Below are positions 18,211-26,262 of a stretch of DNA of 64,000 bases, in pieces. Position 1 is the stretch's first letter. Each line of letters begins with the position of its first letter. The DNA comes from Alphaproteobacteria bacterium (GTDB taxonomy: Bacteria > Pseudomonadota > Alphaproteobacteria > UBA8366 > Aestuariispiraceae). The notes under the pieces were generated by a model that was not told the DNA's origin, ran no database searches, and saw only the letters and a list, made by a program, of their open reading frames with translations. Made by a program: the position numbers and the translations under genes. The DNA lies in assembly GCA_033344895.1 (NCBI GenBank), contig JAWPMN010000001.1, positions 1,178,001 to 1,242,000 of the forward strand. Reading direction: 5' to 3'.

Positions 18211-18232
18211 GGACCGCGTCGAAACGCGGCCC
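18211..18232. terminator. A-tract plus hairpin after the lipoprotein gene
   Basis: CCGCGT (18214-18219) and ACGCGG (18224-18229) pair across a CGAA tetraloop, extended by two more G-C pairs beyond one mismatch, and are preceded by an A run (18205-18210). The layout copies the hairpin at 284-322: A tract first, no T tract after. It lies 41 bases beyond the lipoprotein stop. The 350-base stretch 18170-18519 otherwise contains only a 9-bp direct repeat, TGCACCGCA (18316-18324, 18370-18378); I see no gene in it. Confidence 0.45.
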
Positions 18233-18519
18233 AAGTTTAGGGAGGAAACGCCCAATACGGACGCGGCGTTGCCATTGGCTCGGTTCGCGTCGCAACATGA
18301 CTAGGCGGATCATGCTGCACCGCAAAAACTGACAGATAAATCATTCTGTTTCAAGGATTCTTGCCGTATTGCACCGCACAAATTTTAGGCACGAACCCTG
18401 AAATCTGGCGCAATTCTCAACATCCAGGGAACGACAAGCCCGGATTTCCGGGTCGCCTGCGAGAAAGTCATGCTATGGATCACACAGTGTCTCTGCCGAG
18501 CTGACATGGGGAGCAGGCG

Positions 18520-20328
18520 TTGCGACTGCCTAAAATTCGCGCATTCCTTGGCGCAACTATCATCTTCCTCGGGGCGCTTTCCGGCACTTGCCAAGGGCAA
18601 GGACTGCCCCTGTCGGCCGCCCGGGATCTGGATTCAGCACTGATCCTGTTTGCCCTTGCCCTCCCGGCAGAGCGACAGCACCTGGTTGATCTGGGCCCTC
18701 AGGCGTCGCCGGTTCCACTTGATGGTTTTCTTCCCGCCGGTCCCAGCCTCGGCCCCGGAGAGGGCATTCGCGGCCAGATGACCCTGCCGGCGACGTCACT
18801 GACGACAGCCTGGCTGGGTCAGGACAGTGAAGAACGCATCGTCCTGCCCGAAACCCGGGTCTCTCTGATCGGTCACGGGGACCGGTTGGTGCCCCTGGCC
18901 GACGCGTCCGCCACCGTCATCGACCAGCGCGGCAAGACACTGCTGTTCGGCGTCGGTCGGATCTGGCGCGAGGCACGGGACGGTGGACGCTCCCGTGCGC
19001 TTCTGCCCGTCGCCCTTGTGGACGGCCGCACCGGCGACGTCAGAAACGGGCTCGCGCTGTTCCGCTATGGCGACCGGCAGCCGATCTCGCCAGTCCTGTT
19101 TCAGTTCTCCCAGGAAACGGCGCCCCGTCGATCGGCGGACGCCTGGGGCACCGTCGCGGCGGATTTCACGCCGGGGGCTGTCCCCGGCGCGGAAACCCGA
19201 ATTGCAGCCTATGAATCACGCCAGGCAAGCGCCCCGGACTACCGCGACTGGTCCGACCTGAACACAGATGAGACCATAGCAGGGTATGACGGACCACCGG
19301 GCCAGGCCGGGGCGGTATCGGTCAGTGCCTTGATCATCGACAGAACAGTCTATCTGACGGGGTGCAACACACGTCATGGCCCCTATCCCTTCTGTCGCCA
19401 GATGCGCCACGGAATCCATTCTCTTTCTTCCGCCTTGCTGGCAATGCCCGTAGCGGCCCATGCCGTGCGATGGGTCGGCGACGGTTTCCTGACCGATCGA
19501 ATCCGCGATCAGGTTCCGGAATTCGACGCCCATCCCCAATGGCGAAAAGTTCGCCTCCTCGATCTGCTCAACATGACATCCGGCCTCGGCGAGGTTACGC
19601 CGACCCGAACACCGGATTTCGTTGTAGCGGATACGGATCCGACTGCGCGGGCCATCCGCAGGGCGCAATCTGCGCAGGAGAAACTCGCTGTAGCACTATC
19701 GTTTCCAAGCTATCCGTGGACACCAGGCGAGGTCTTCCGGTTCAGGCTGGCCGACGGTTTCGCGCTGGCCCTGACCCTGGACCGGTTGTCGAAAAACAGG
19801 TCTGTCGACGGCCTCGGTCTGCGCGATGGGCTCATCAATCGGCTGTTCAAGGCGATCGGAATTCCGCGCGGCCATATGCGCGTTTCCGTCGGCGTCAGCT
19901 CGGAAGACCGCATCCCCGATATCAGCGAAGGCTTCTATCCGACCACCGGCGAGATCGCGCGGCTCGCATTATTGCTGCGGGCCACCCAGGCCAATGTCCG
20001 ACGGACTGTTCTGAACACCGAGATGGTCCGTCAGGCATTGAGCGATGACAGGGAAATCGGATTGCCGACGGGACTATCACATCCCGCGGGACCCGGCCGA
20101 TATCATATGGGGTTCTGGCGGTTTCCGGTCGTCATGGAGCCGGGATGCCTGAAATTCATTGCCGCCGGGCGCGGATGGGGCGGCAGTGTCGTGCAGTTCC
20201 TGCCCCAGGGCATGGTGGCGATCCGGATTGCCGATGGCGACCCGGAGGACCCGACGACCCGCGACACGTCCGACCTGCGCCGGGTCGCCCACAAGCTCCG
20301 CCCCTTCTGCGGCCCTGCGAAGGGCTGA
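18520..20328 (+). CDS. Exported beta-lactamase-fold serine hydrolase homologue, catalytic Lys missing
   Basis: 602 residues, starting at TTG 18520 with GGGAGCAG upstream; a hydrophobic signal sequence covers about 8-27. Residues 1-260 are an unrecognised extension. Residues 265-600 resemble class C beta-lactamase-like hydrolases: IHSLSSALLAMP near 299-310 occupies the SxxK position, and LLDLLNMTSGLGE (347-358) is the typical following motif. The putative nucleophile Ser301 is present but the catalytic Lys is Ser304. Either activity is lost or another residue serves. The gene stands alone, 350 bases from its upstream neighbour and convergent with folD. Confidence 0.65.
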   Translation: MRLPKIRAFLGATIIFLGALSGTCQGQGLPLSAARDLDSALILFALALPAERQHLVDLGPQASPVPLDGFLPAGPSLGPGEGIRGQMTLPATSLTTAWLGQDSEERIVLPETRVSLIGHGDRLVPLADASATVIDQRGKTLLFGVGRIWREARDGGRSRALLPVALVDGRTGDVRNGLALFRYGDRQPISPVLFQFSQETAPRRSADAWGTVAADFTPGAVPGAETRIAAYESRQASAPDYRDWSDLNTDETIAGYDGPPGQAGAVSVSALIIDRTVYLTGCNTRHGPYPFCRQMRHGIHSLSSALLAMPVAAHAVRWVGDGFLTDRIRDQVPEFDAHPQWRKVRLLDLLNMTSGLGEVTPTRTPDFVVADTDPTARAIRRAQSAQEKLAVALSFPSYPWTPGEVFRFRLADGFALALTLDRLSKNRSVDGLGLRDGLINRLFKAIGIPRGHMRVSVGVSSEDRIPDISEGFYPTTGEIARLALLLRATQANVRRTVLNTEMVRQALSDDREIGLPTGLSHPAGPGRYHMGFWRFPVVMEPGCLKFIAAGRGWGGSVVQFLPQGMVAIRIADGDPEDPTTRDTSDLRRVAHKLRPFCGPAKG

Positions 20329-20329
20329 C

Positions 20330-21223
20330 CTACATTTCCGGTTCGGCGATGCCGTTCTGACGGCAGGCGGCCGTGACCGTGTTGCGCAGCAGGCAGGCGA
20401 TGGTCATCGGACCGACCCCGCCCGGCACCGGCGTGATTGCCGACGCAACCGACCTTGCACTGTCGAAGTCGACATCCCCGACCAGTCGCGTGCCGCCTTC
20501 GGGTTTTTCGATCCGGTTGATACCGACATCGATGACCACGGCCCCCGGCTTCATCCAGTCGCCTTTGACCATTTCCGGACGGCCGACCGCCGCAATGACG
20601 ATGTCTGCCTGCTTCACCTCACCCGGCAGATCCGCCGTGCGGGAATGCGCTACCGTCACGGTGCAGCTTTCCTGCAGCAGCAGATTGAACATCGGTTTGC
20701 CGACGATGTTGGACCGGCCGATGACAACGGCCTTCTTGCCGGACAGCGAACCACCGAAATGGTCGCGCAGCAGCAACAGACAGCCCAGCGGTGTGCAGGG
20801 CACCAGAGCGTCGGAACTGCCGGTGTTCAGGCGGCCAACATTGACGACGTGAAAGCCATCAACATCCTTGTCCGGATCGATCGCGGCGAGCACGGCCTGC
20901 TCATCGATCTGCTTCGGAAGCGGCAACTGAACCAGGATACCGTTGACCCGCGGATCGTCATTCAGCTCACGGACCTTGGCCAGCAGATCGTCCTGGCTGG
21001 TCGACGCATCCATCTTGTACTCGAAACTCTGCATGCCGGCTTCCAGGGTCTGCTTGCCCTTGTTGCAGACATAGACCTGACTGGCAGGATCCTCACCGAC
21101 CAGAACCACCGCGAGGCCCGGTGTGACGCCGTGGTCGGCCTTCAGCGCGGCCACCGCGCCCGCGACCCGTTCGCGCAATCCCGCTGCAAAGGCCTTCCCG
21201 TCGATGATCTGAGCGTCCGCCAT
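20330..21223 (-). CDS. folD: Bifunctional methylenetetrahydrofolate dehydrogenase / methenyltetrahydrofolate cyclohydrolase
   Basis: 297 residues, the standard FolD length. Conserved segments include [16 protein letters not shown] (with catalytic Tyr/Lys region), [11 protein letters not shown], and the NADP-binding [16 protein letters not shown], ending in [16 protein letters not shown]. It interconverts methylene-, methenyl- and formyl-tetrahydrofolate in the cytoplasm. It is followed on the same strand by a DUF167 gene and a YggT gene, all reading leftward, and it converges on the serine hydrolase with one base between them. Confidence 0.95.
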   Translation of the reverse strand: MADAQIIDGKAFAAGLRERVAGAVAALKADHGVTPGLAVVLVGEDPASQVYVCNKGKQTLEAGMQSFEYKMDASTSQDDLLAKVRELNDDPRVNGILVQLPLPKQIDEQAVLAAIDPDKDVDGFHVVNVGRLNTGSSDALVPCTPLGCLLLLRDHFGGSLSGKKAVVIGRSNIVGKPMFNLLLQESCTVTVAHSRTADLPGEVKQADIVIAAVGRPEMVKGDWMKPGAVVIDVGINRIEKPEGGTRLVGDVDFDSARSVASAITPVPGGVGPMTIACLLRNTVTAACRQNGIAEPEM

Positions 21224-21249
21224 GTCCTGTCCCCTTCCTGATGGTCCTG

Positions 21250-21582
21250 TTATTCAATCTTCGCATCCGCCCCCGTGAGCCTCAGCGCCGTGCAGATGCG
21301 CGCCGCCAGATCGTCCGGGTTCCCTGAGATCGCGACGACCTTAGTGCGATCCGTCGCGCCTGAAACCACTTTCAGCGACGTTTTCGGGCATCTGAACGTC
21401 TTTGCCAGCAACCGGACCAGCGCCGCATTGGCCTTTCCATCGGCCGGCGGCGCCGTCACCTGAACCTTCAGCAACCGTGTCGCACCGGGCCCGTCCGAGG
21501 GTCCGGCGATTCGGTCCGCCGCCGCCCTGGGCGACAGCCTTACAGCCAGCCGCAGCCCGCCGCCTCCGTCGCGACGCAGCAT
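21250..21582 (-). CDS. DUF167 (YggU) family protein
   Basis: 110 residues. The DUF167 signature is clear: [40 protein letters not shown] and [13 protein letters not shown]. The function of the family is unknown. It lies between yggT-like and folD genes on one strand; the yggT-yggU pairing is a common bacterial arrangement and supports co-transcription. Confidence 0.88.
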   Translation of the reverse strand: MLRRDGGGGLRLAVRLSPRAAADRIAGPSDGPGATRLLKVQVTAPPADGKANAALVRLLAKTFRCPKTSLKVVSGATDRTKVVAISGNPDDLAARICTALRLTGADAKIE

Positions 21583-21588
21583 GCAGGA

Positions 21589-21888
21589 TCACATCATCCG
21601 CATGGCCAGATTGGCGAGAACCTGCTGCAGGAAGAACAGGATCAGCAGAAGCACGATAGGAGAAAGGTCAACCGGCCCGAGATCGGGCATGACACGGCGG
21701 ATCGGTCGCAACGCCGGTTCGGTGACACGATAGAGGAAATCGCCGATCGTATAGACGATACGGTTGCTGGTATTGATCACGTTGAACGCGACAAGCCAGC
21801 TCAACACCGCCGAGGCGATAATCAGGTAGATGTAGATCTGGATGGCCAGATTAATGACCATGAACAACGGTCCGATAATGACATCCAT
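21589..21888 (-). CDS. YggT family membrane protein
   Basis: 99 residues with two hydrophobic segments (about 8-32 and 68-94) and the family motif VLSWLVAFNVINTSN followed by FLYRVTEPALRPIRRVMP. YggT proteins are inner-membrane proteins linked to cell-division and osmotic-shock phenotypes in other bacteria, but without an agreed biochemical role. The gene starts six bases before the DUF167 gene in the same direction. Confidence 0.9.
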   Translation of the reverse strand: MDVIIGPLFMVINLAIQIYIYLIIASAVLSWLVAFNVINTSNRIVYTIGDFLYRVTEPALRPIRRVMPDLGPVDLSPIVLLLILFFLQQVLANLAMRMM

Positions 21889-22083
21889 CTTGCTAAACCC
21901 GCCCTAATTGTTCGATCCGGCCTGTATCGCCCCTTTGGCAAACAGAAATAGGGCCCTGGACGAAGAACCGCAAGACATGTCGCCTTGAATGCCAGTGTCA
22001 GGGCCGATTTCGCGACTTGACAGACGGCATCGCCGCGACGATATTCCGCCGCGCTTTCGGGGGTCTCCCCCGACGGTGATATT

Positions 22084-22159
<76 letters not shown>

Positions 22160-22160
22160 A

Positions 22161-22197
22161 CGAAACCCTCCGGGACGACCGGAGGGTTTCGCATTTT
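22161..22197 (+). terminator. Strong hairpin after tRNA-Ala
   Basis: A perfect 13-bp stem, CGAAACCCTCCGG (22161-22173) with CCGGAGGGTTTCG (22179-22191) around a 5-base loop, begins one base after the tRNA CCA end and is followed by CATTTTC. This is a convincing intrinsic terminator for the tRNA. Confidence 0.85.
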
Positions 22198-22207
22198 CGG
22201 GCCCGAG

Positions 22208-22239
22208 CCGGAGGGGGTCCGAACCGGAGGGGGTCGGAA
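22208..22239. repeat. 16-bp tandem duplication
   Basis: Two adjacent 16-base units (22208-22223 and 22224-22239) are identical except for one base; each starts CCGGAGGGGGTC. The CCGGAGGG core also forms the right arm of the neighbouring tRNA terminator (22179-22186), suggesting slippage copying from it. It lies just beyond the stop codon of the minus-strand His-rich protein. Confidence 0.6.
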
Positions 22240-22251
22240 CCGAGGGCCCGA

Positions 22252-23052
22252 TCAGTCGGCCGTCAGGAAAGGCTTCAGCGCCGCCATCTGGGCCTCGACA
22301 TCGACATCCAACTCCGACGTGATTTCCAGTTCCCGGTCTTCGAAAACGTCCCTGTCCGGAAAACGCGCCTGCCATGCCGCAACCGCCAGATCGCGCTGCT
22401 CCAGCAAATGGCGGATCTGCGGACGGAAAAGACGAATGACACAGGTCAGCCAGATATTGGTCGCCCAGGACGGGAAGGTGTGATCGATCTCGAAACGGTC
22501 GATCATGCGAACCATCTGATCAGCGGGATACCAGGTTTCATCCGTGACCCAGCGATTTGTGGTGAACAGTTTCGACGCGTAGCCCTTCTTGTCGCAGGAC
22601 ACCGCGACAATATGGGCACCGATGCGATTGGCATTGGCCTTTTGCGGCGGATCGACCTGCTGCGGCTCCACGCCACCGGGCATGCCCTGATAGCGCAGGA
22701 ATGTATGAAAGTGCCCGTGCTCGCCCGGACGTTCATCCTTGGGGTGCGCGTGGTAATAGTACTGGGAATGGGTCTCCCAATCGATCGCATCGCCCTTCGG
22801 ATAGTGGTTCCACTGATAGAAGGTCCCCTGATGACGGAGGACCTCTCCGACCACGTTGCTGGATGTCTTGCGCAGGACCCGTTGACAGTTCAGCACCGTT
22901 TCGCCGGCGTCCCGCATGACCTTCAATTCGGATTGCGGCAATTGCGCCAGGGCCGCTGACAGATCCAAGGGTCGCAGCGGGCCATCGGTCTGCTCGGCGT
23001 CTCCCTGGAACTGTTCTGCCGGTTCGCTCATCGCGGCATGTCCTTCGAACAT
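22252..23052 (-). CDS. His-rich conserved protein of unknown function (possibly DUF6969)
   Basis: 266 residues from ATG 23052, chosen because GAGGGAAG lies just upstream. The centre is unusually rich in His, Trp and Tyr: FYQWNHYPKGD, THSQYYYHAHPKDE and GEHGHFHTFLRYQG, followed by a WYPADQMVRMIDRF segment. The ordered His pairs (HAH, HGHFH) look like a metal site. I recall such sequences being filed under DUF6969, without function; this is tentative. No signal peptide is seen. It lies 132 bases downstream of, and in the same direction as, the exported Cys-repeat protein, so the two may be co-transcribed. Confidence 0.6.
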   Translation of the reverse strand: MFEGHAAMSEPAEQFQGDAEQTDGPLRPLDLSAALAQLPQSELKVMRDAGETVLNCQRVLRKTSSNVVGEVLRHQGTFYQWNHYPKGDAIDWETHSQYYYHAHPKDERPGEHGHFHTFLRYQGMPGGVEPQQVDPPQKANANRIGAHIVAVSCDKKGYASKLFTTNRWVTDETWYPADQMVRMIDRFEIDHTFPSWATNIWLTCVIRLFRPQIRHLLEQRDLAVAAWQARFPDRDVFEDRELEITSELDVDVEAQMAALKPFLTAD

Positions 23053-23184
23053 GGAACTTCCCTCGGACAATTGTTTCATCAGGATATCGGGGGCACAAGG
23101 CCCGTCCGGCACAGATCCCGGCGCGAAGAAGGGGCGCCCGCAGGACGCCGGCACCCCTTCCCGTTTTTCAGCGCCTGTCGGGAA

Positions 23185-23637
23185 TCAGCCCGCGACCGCG
23201 TCCGGATTGTCGGCCCCGCTGCCACACGGATTGCAGGGGTTGCACGGGTTGCAGGGATTCTTTGCCGCGCAGGGATTGCACGGGTTGCAGGCCGCCGCGC
23301 AGGGATTGCAGGAACCACTGCCGCACGGATTGCACGGATTACAGGGGTTACAGGGATTTTTCGCGGCGCAGGGATTGCACGGATTGCACGCCGCAGAACA
23401 GGGATTGCAGGAACCGCTGCCACAAGGATTGCACGGGTTACAGGGGTTCTTCGCTGCACACGGATTGCACGGGTTGCAGGATCCCCCGCCCTGGGCTTCG
23501 GCCGTCGGATTGGCCGGCGCCGCGGCGACCGCATCGGTCAGTTCGACCTCACTCTGGCTCGCCTGGGCGTTCAGCGCGAAGCCGGCCCCGGTCATCAGCA
23601 CCATCGTGGTGGTCAGCAGATTGGTCTTGAAGCTCAT
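23185..23637 (-). CDS. Exported cysteine-rich CNPC-repeat protein
   Basis: 150 residues from ATG 23637, preceded by CAGGGACAG. Residues 1-27 are a signal peptide (hydrophobic core [14 protein letters not shown], cleavage near AQAS). Residues 28-52 are an acidic/Ala linker. Residues 54-138 contain 24 cysteines in 85 positions, nearly all as NPC or CNPC. There are three modules of the form [13 protein letters not shown](NPC)2-3-GSG, separated by SCNPC(S/A)AA; module 2 to 3 spacing is exactly 33 residues. The end is ADNPDAVAG. No named family comes to mind. Dense CxxC in an exported protein suggests metal or thiol chemistry. A His-rich protein follows it. Confidence 0.75.
   Translation of the reverse strand: MSFKTNLLTTTMVLMTGAGFALNAQASQSEVELTDAVAAAPANPTAEAQGGGSCNPCNPCAAKNPCNPCNPCGSGSCNPCSAACNPCNPCAAKNPCNPCNPCNPCGSGSCNPCAAACNPCNPCAAKNPCNPCNPCNPCGSGADNPDAVAG
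23224..23478 (-). repeat. Coding tandem repeat for CNPC modules
   Basis: The DNA encoding residues 54-138 of the exported Cys-rich protein is built of three modules of about 90-99 bases, themselves made of 9-base units encoding Cys-Asn-Pro. Synonymous differences between units (for example Cys-Pro junctions spelled differently) show the array is not newly duplicated. It superficially resembles a repeat array but is in-frame throughout. Confidence 0.8.
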
Positions 23638-23842
23638 TGATTCTGTCCCTGAGGTTGATCTCGATCGTTCAGTTGGCACCGGCCCCTCGCCAAGGCGACG
23701 CCCTGCTCATGGATCGGCCCAATGGGGCGAACAGAAAAATGCCGCGTCCCGAAGCGCCGATCCCATTCAATCGGTACCCCGGAACGCGACCAGGACAGAA
23801 TCAACTCCCCTCACGTTGGTGTGACGGATGCGGAGCAGTGGT

Positions 23843-24463
23843 TCAGGCGGCCAGTGCTGCGATTTCGGATTGCGCCTTTTCCGCAGCCGCCTCGTCGGCG
23901 ACCTGCTGGCCGGCGGCAATGACGGTCACGTCGGTGATACCGACAAAGCCCAGAACGAATTTCATATGGGTCGTCGCGAAATCGGCATCCGACCCGATCT
24001 CGACCCCGCCGGACGCGGCGACGATGTATCCCTTCTTACCCTTCAACAGGCCCTCGGGACCGGCTTCGGTATACTGGAAGGTTTCGCGAGCGCGGGCGAT
24101 CTGATCGACCCAGGCCTTCAGCGCCGCGGGAATACCGAAATTGTAGATCGGTACACCGACGACAATGATGTCGGCCGCTTTCAGTTCCGCGACCAGCGTA
24201 TCTGAATGGGCCAGGGCCGCCCGCTGCGCTTCGTCGCGGGCTTCCGGGTCGGTGAAATTGGCACTGACCCAGTCCGGATCGATCAGCGGCGTTACGGTCT
24301 GTGACACGTCGCGTTCGACAATCGCCAGGTCGCCATGCTTGGCCCGCAGGCTGTCGATCAGATCACCGGTCAATTTCCGTGTCGTCGATTCCGTGCCACG
24401 GGCACTGGAATCGATGCGCAGAACGGTCGGGGGACGCTGGAACTTGGATGTTGCCTGGGTCAT
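23843..24463 (-). CDS. azoR: FMN-dependent NADH-azoreductase
   Basis: 206 residues from ATG 24463, with AGAAGGAG upstream. AzoR-type flavodoxin-fold features are clear: VLRIDSSARGTESTTRKL near the N-terminus (FMN phosphate binding), VVGVPIYNFGIPAALKAWVDQI, and AASGGVE. It reduces quinones and azo compounds with NADH in the cytoplasm. The open frame continues to 25639 upstream but that part overlaps rmuC on the other strand and has no similarity to AzoR. An inverted repeat (24554-24577) lies in its upstream region. Confidence 0.92.
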   Translation of the reverse strand: MTQATSKFQRPPTVLRIDSSARGTESTTRKLTGDLIDSLRAKHGDLAIVERDVSQTVTPLIDPDWVSANFTDPEARDEAQRAALAHSDTLVAELKAADIIVVGVPIYNFGIPAALKAWVDQIARARETFQYTEAGPEGLLKGKKGYIVAASGGVEIGSDADFATTHMKFVLGFVGITDVTVIAAGQQVADEAAAEKAQSEIAALAA

Positions 24464-24553
24464 GATCACTGTCTCCTTCTCTGGAACCATGGGCGCCGGG
24501 CGCTGGTTCGGTGTTGTCCTGAGAAGGAGATTGGCTCGACCGCCGAAAAATAT

Positions 24554-24577
24554 AATCATCGTAAAAATAACATGATT
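24554..24577. promoter_or_regulatory. Inverted repeat upstream of azoR
   Basis: AATCAT (24554-24559) and ATGATT (24572-24577) form a perfect 6-bp inverted repeat 12 bases apart, inside a short A/T-rich island in the 231-base divergent gap between azoR and rmuC. The spacing and AT-rich centre fit a LysR- or TetR-like operator. No regulator gene is adjacent. Confidence 0.35.
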
Positions 24578-24694
24578 GTTTCCTAAACAACCCCAATAAG
24601 CCACCTTTGTTGGCGATCGCGAATCGGGTTTCCTGAATCGCTGTCGGCTCGAAGGATCGATATCGCCCGACCGACCCTGCAAGGAGCGCACATC

Positions 24695-26170
24695 ATGCCA
24701 TTCGAACTGTCCATCGCGGCTGCGATTGCCGGGGGCGGAGTCGCCCTGGGATTTGCCCTGGTCTGGGCGTTCGTTCTGCGCGCGCGAACGGGGCAGATCG
24801 AAGACCTGACGGACATGCTGGAAGAAACCCGCTCCGCCCTCGACAACTGCCGGGCCGACCTGTCCGCTGCCACGGCACGCGAACAGTCCCTGCGCGAAGA
24901 ACGCGACATCCTGCGCCAGGAACGCCAGGAACTGCGCGAGCGGGCGGAGAGCCTGGTCCGCGATCTGACAGACCGCCGGGTCGAAGTCGAGAACCTGCAG
25001 ACGACCCTGGCCGGTGAACGCAAGGCCCATGCGGAAAAGCGCGAAGAACTGAACAATGTCCGCGACCAGATCGAAAAGGATCTGAAGGTCATGATGGGCA
25101 CGCTGCTGGAAAGCTCTTCGAAATCCTTCCTGGAACGGGCACAGGAGGTGATGAAGACCCAGCAGGAAAAAGGCGAAACCGGCATGCAGGGACTGGTCGG
25201 CCCGCTGAAGGAAGCTTTGGGGCAGTTCCAGAAGCAGGTTTCGGAAATGGAGACCCGGCGCAAGCATGACGAAGGTCAGTTGATTCAGCAGATCCGGCAC
25301 ATTTCGGACAGCCATTCGAAGCTGAACGACACGACGACCAACCTGGTCAACGCCCTGCGCAGCGCCCCCAAGACGCGCGGTCGCTGGGGCGAGCAGCAGT
25401 TGCGTACCGTGCTGGAACTGGCCGGCATGTCCGAATATGTCGACTTCGAGACGGAGAAGCATTTCGCCACCGAGGACGGCTCCCGCCGCCCGGACGTAGT
25501 GCTGCGCATGCCGGGGGACCGAACCCTGGTGGTCGACGCCAAGACGTCCCTGAGTGCCTATCTGGAAGCGATGGAGGCCGATAGCGACGAGCGGCGCGAA
25601 GCCAAACTGGCCGAACACGCGCGCCAGATCCGGACCCATGTCGATCAGTTAGGCCGCAAGGAATACTGGAAGAACCTGCCGACCAACACGGTGGATTTCG
25701 TCGTCATGTTCGTCCCGGGGGAACCGATGTACGCCGCCGCCATGGCCCGCGACCCGGCCCTGTTTGAAGATGCCTGGGACAAGAAGGTGATCGTCTGCTC
25801 CCCGACCACGCTTCTCGGACTGGCCAAGGCGATCGCCTATGGCTGGCGCCAGGAAAAGGCGTCGAAAGATGCCCAGAAGGTTCATGAGGTCGCGACGGAA
25901 CTCTACCGACGCATGGTCAAGCTGGGCGAGGATGTGGCGGGCATGACGAAGTCGCTGCAGAGCCATGTGAACAAGCACAACAAGTTCGTCGCCAGCCTGG
26001 AGAGCCGCGTCCTGCCCCAGGCACGCAAGATGACCGACCTTTCCGTTGGGGACAGTCACGGCACGATTCAGGATCTTGAACCCATCGAGCAGGATGTCCG
26101 CGCGCCGCTGCCCGACCGGGACCTGGAGCTGCCGCTTCCCGCACCGGAGGACCACGAAGCCGCCGAATAG
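24695..26170 (+). CDS. rmuC: DNA recombination protein RmuC
   Basis: 491 residues, start ATG with CAAGGAGCG upstream. An N-terminal membrane helix (about 5-28) is followed by a long coiled coil (about 32-180) and the RmuC nuclease-like domain (about 200-430) with WGEQQLRTVLELAGMSEYVDF, RRPDVVLRMPGDRTLVVDAKTSLSAYLEA (a PD-DxK-like arrangement) and TVDFVVMFVPGEP. RmuC limits inversions at short inverted repeats and associates with the membrane. The C-terminus is acidic and Pro-rich. Confidence 0.92.
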   Translation: MPFELSIAAAIAGGGVALGFALVWAFVLRARTGQIEDLTDMLEETRSALDNCRADLSAATAREQSLREERDILRQERQELRERAESLVRDLTDRRVEVENLQTTLAGERKAHAEKREELNNVRDQIEKDLKVMMGTLLESSSKSFLERAQEVMKTQQEKGETGMQGLVGPLKEALGQFQKQVSEMETRRKHDEGQLIQQIRHISDSHSKLNDTTTNLVNALRSAPKTRGRWGEQQLRTVLELAGMSEYVDFETEKHFATEDGSRRPDVVLRMPGDRTLVVDAKTSLSAYLEAMEADSDERREAKLAEHARQIRTHVDQLGRKEYWKNLPTNTVDFVVMFVPGEPMYAAAMARDPALFEDAWDKKVIVCSPTTLLGLAKAIAYGWRQEKASKDAQKVHEVATELYRRMVKLGEDVAGMTKSLQSHVNKHNKFVASLESRVLPQARKMTDLSVGDSHGTIQDLEPIEQDVRAPLPDRDLELPLPAPEDHEAAE

Positions 26171-26262
26171 GCGGACGATATCGCGGGATTTGCCCGTTTT
26201 TCATAAATCCGAAATACTGCGCGGTGTAGGTTGGCGCCGTTTCGGAGGGGCGGGTTTACTCA

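Noticed and set aside
23125-23167. Hairpin with T run between the CNPC gene and the His-rich gene
   Set aside because: The T run follows the stem on the plus strand, while both genes read on the minus strand, so it would not terminate their transcript; the stem is also imperfect.
23224-23478. Possible CRISPR-like or satellite array
   Set aside because: The units are in-frame 9-base codon triplets without unique spacers, so it is a coding repeat.
24464-25639. Upstream extension of the azoR frame over rmuC
   Set aside because: AzoR begins at the ATG at 24463 with a good ribosome site; the extra part is antisense to rmuC and low in complexity.
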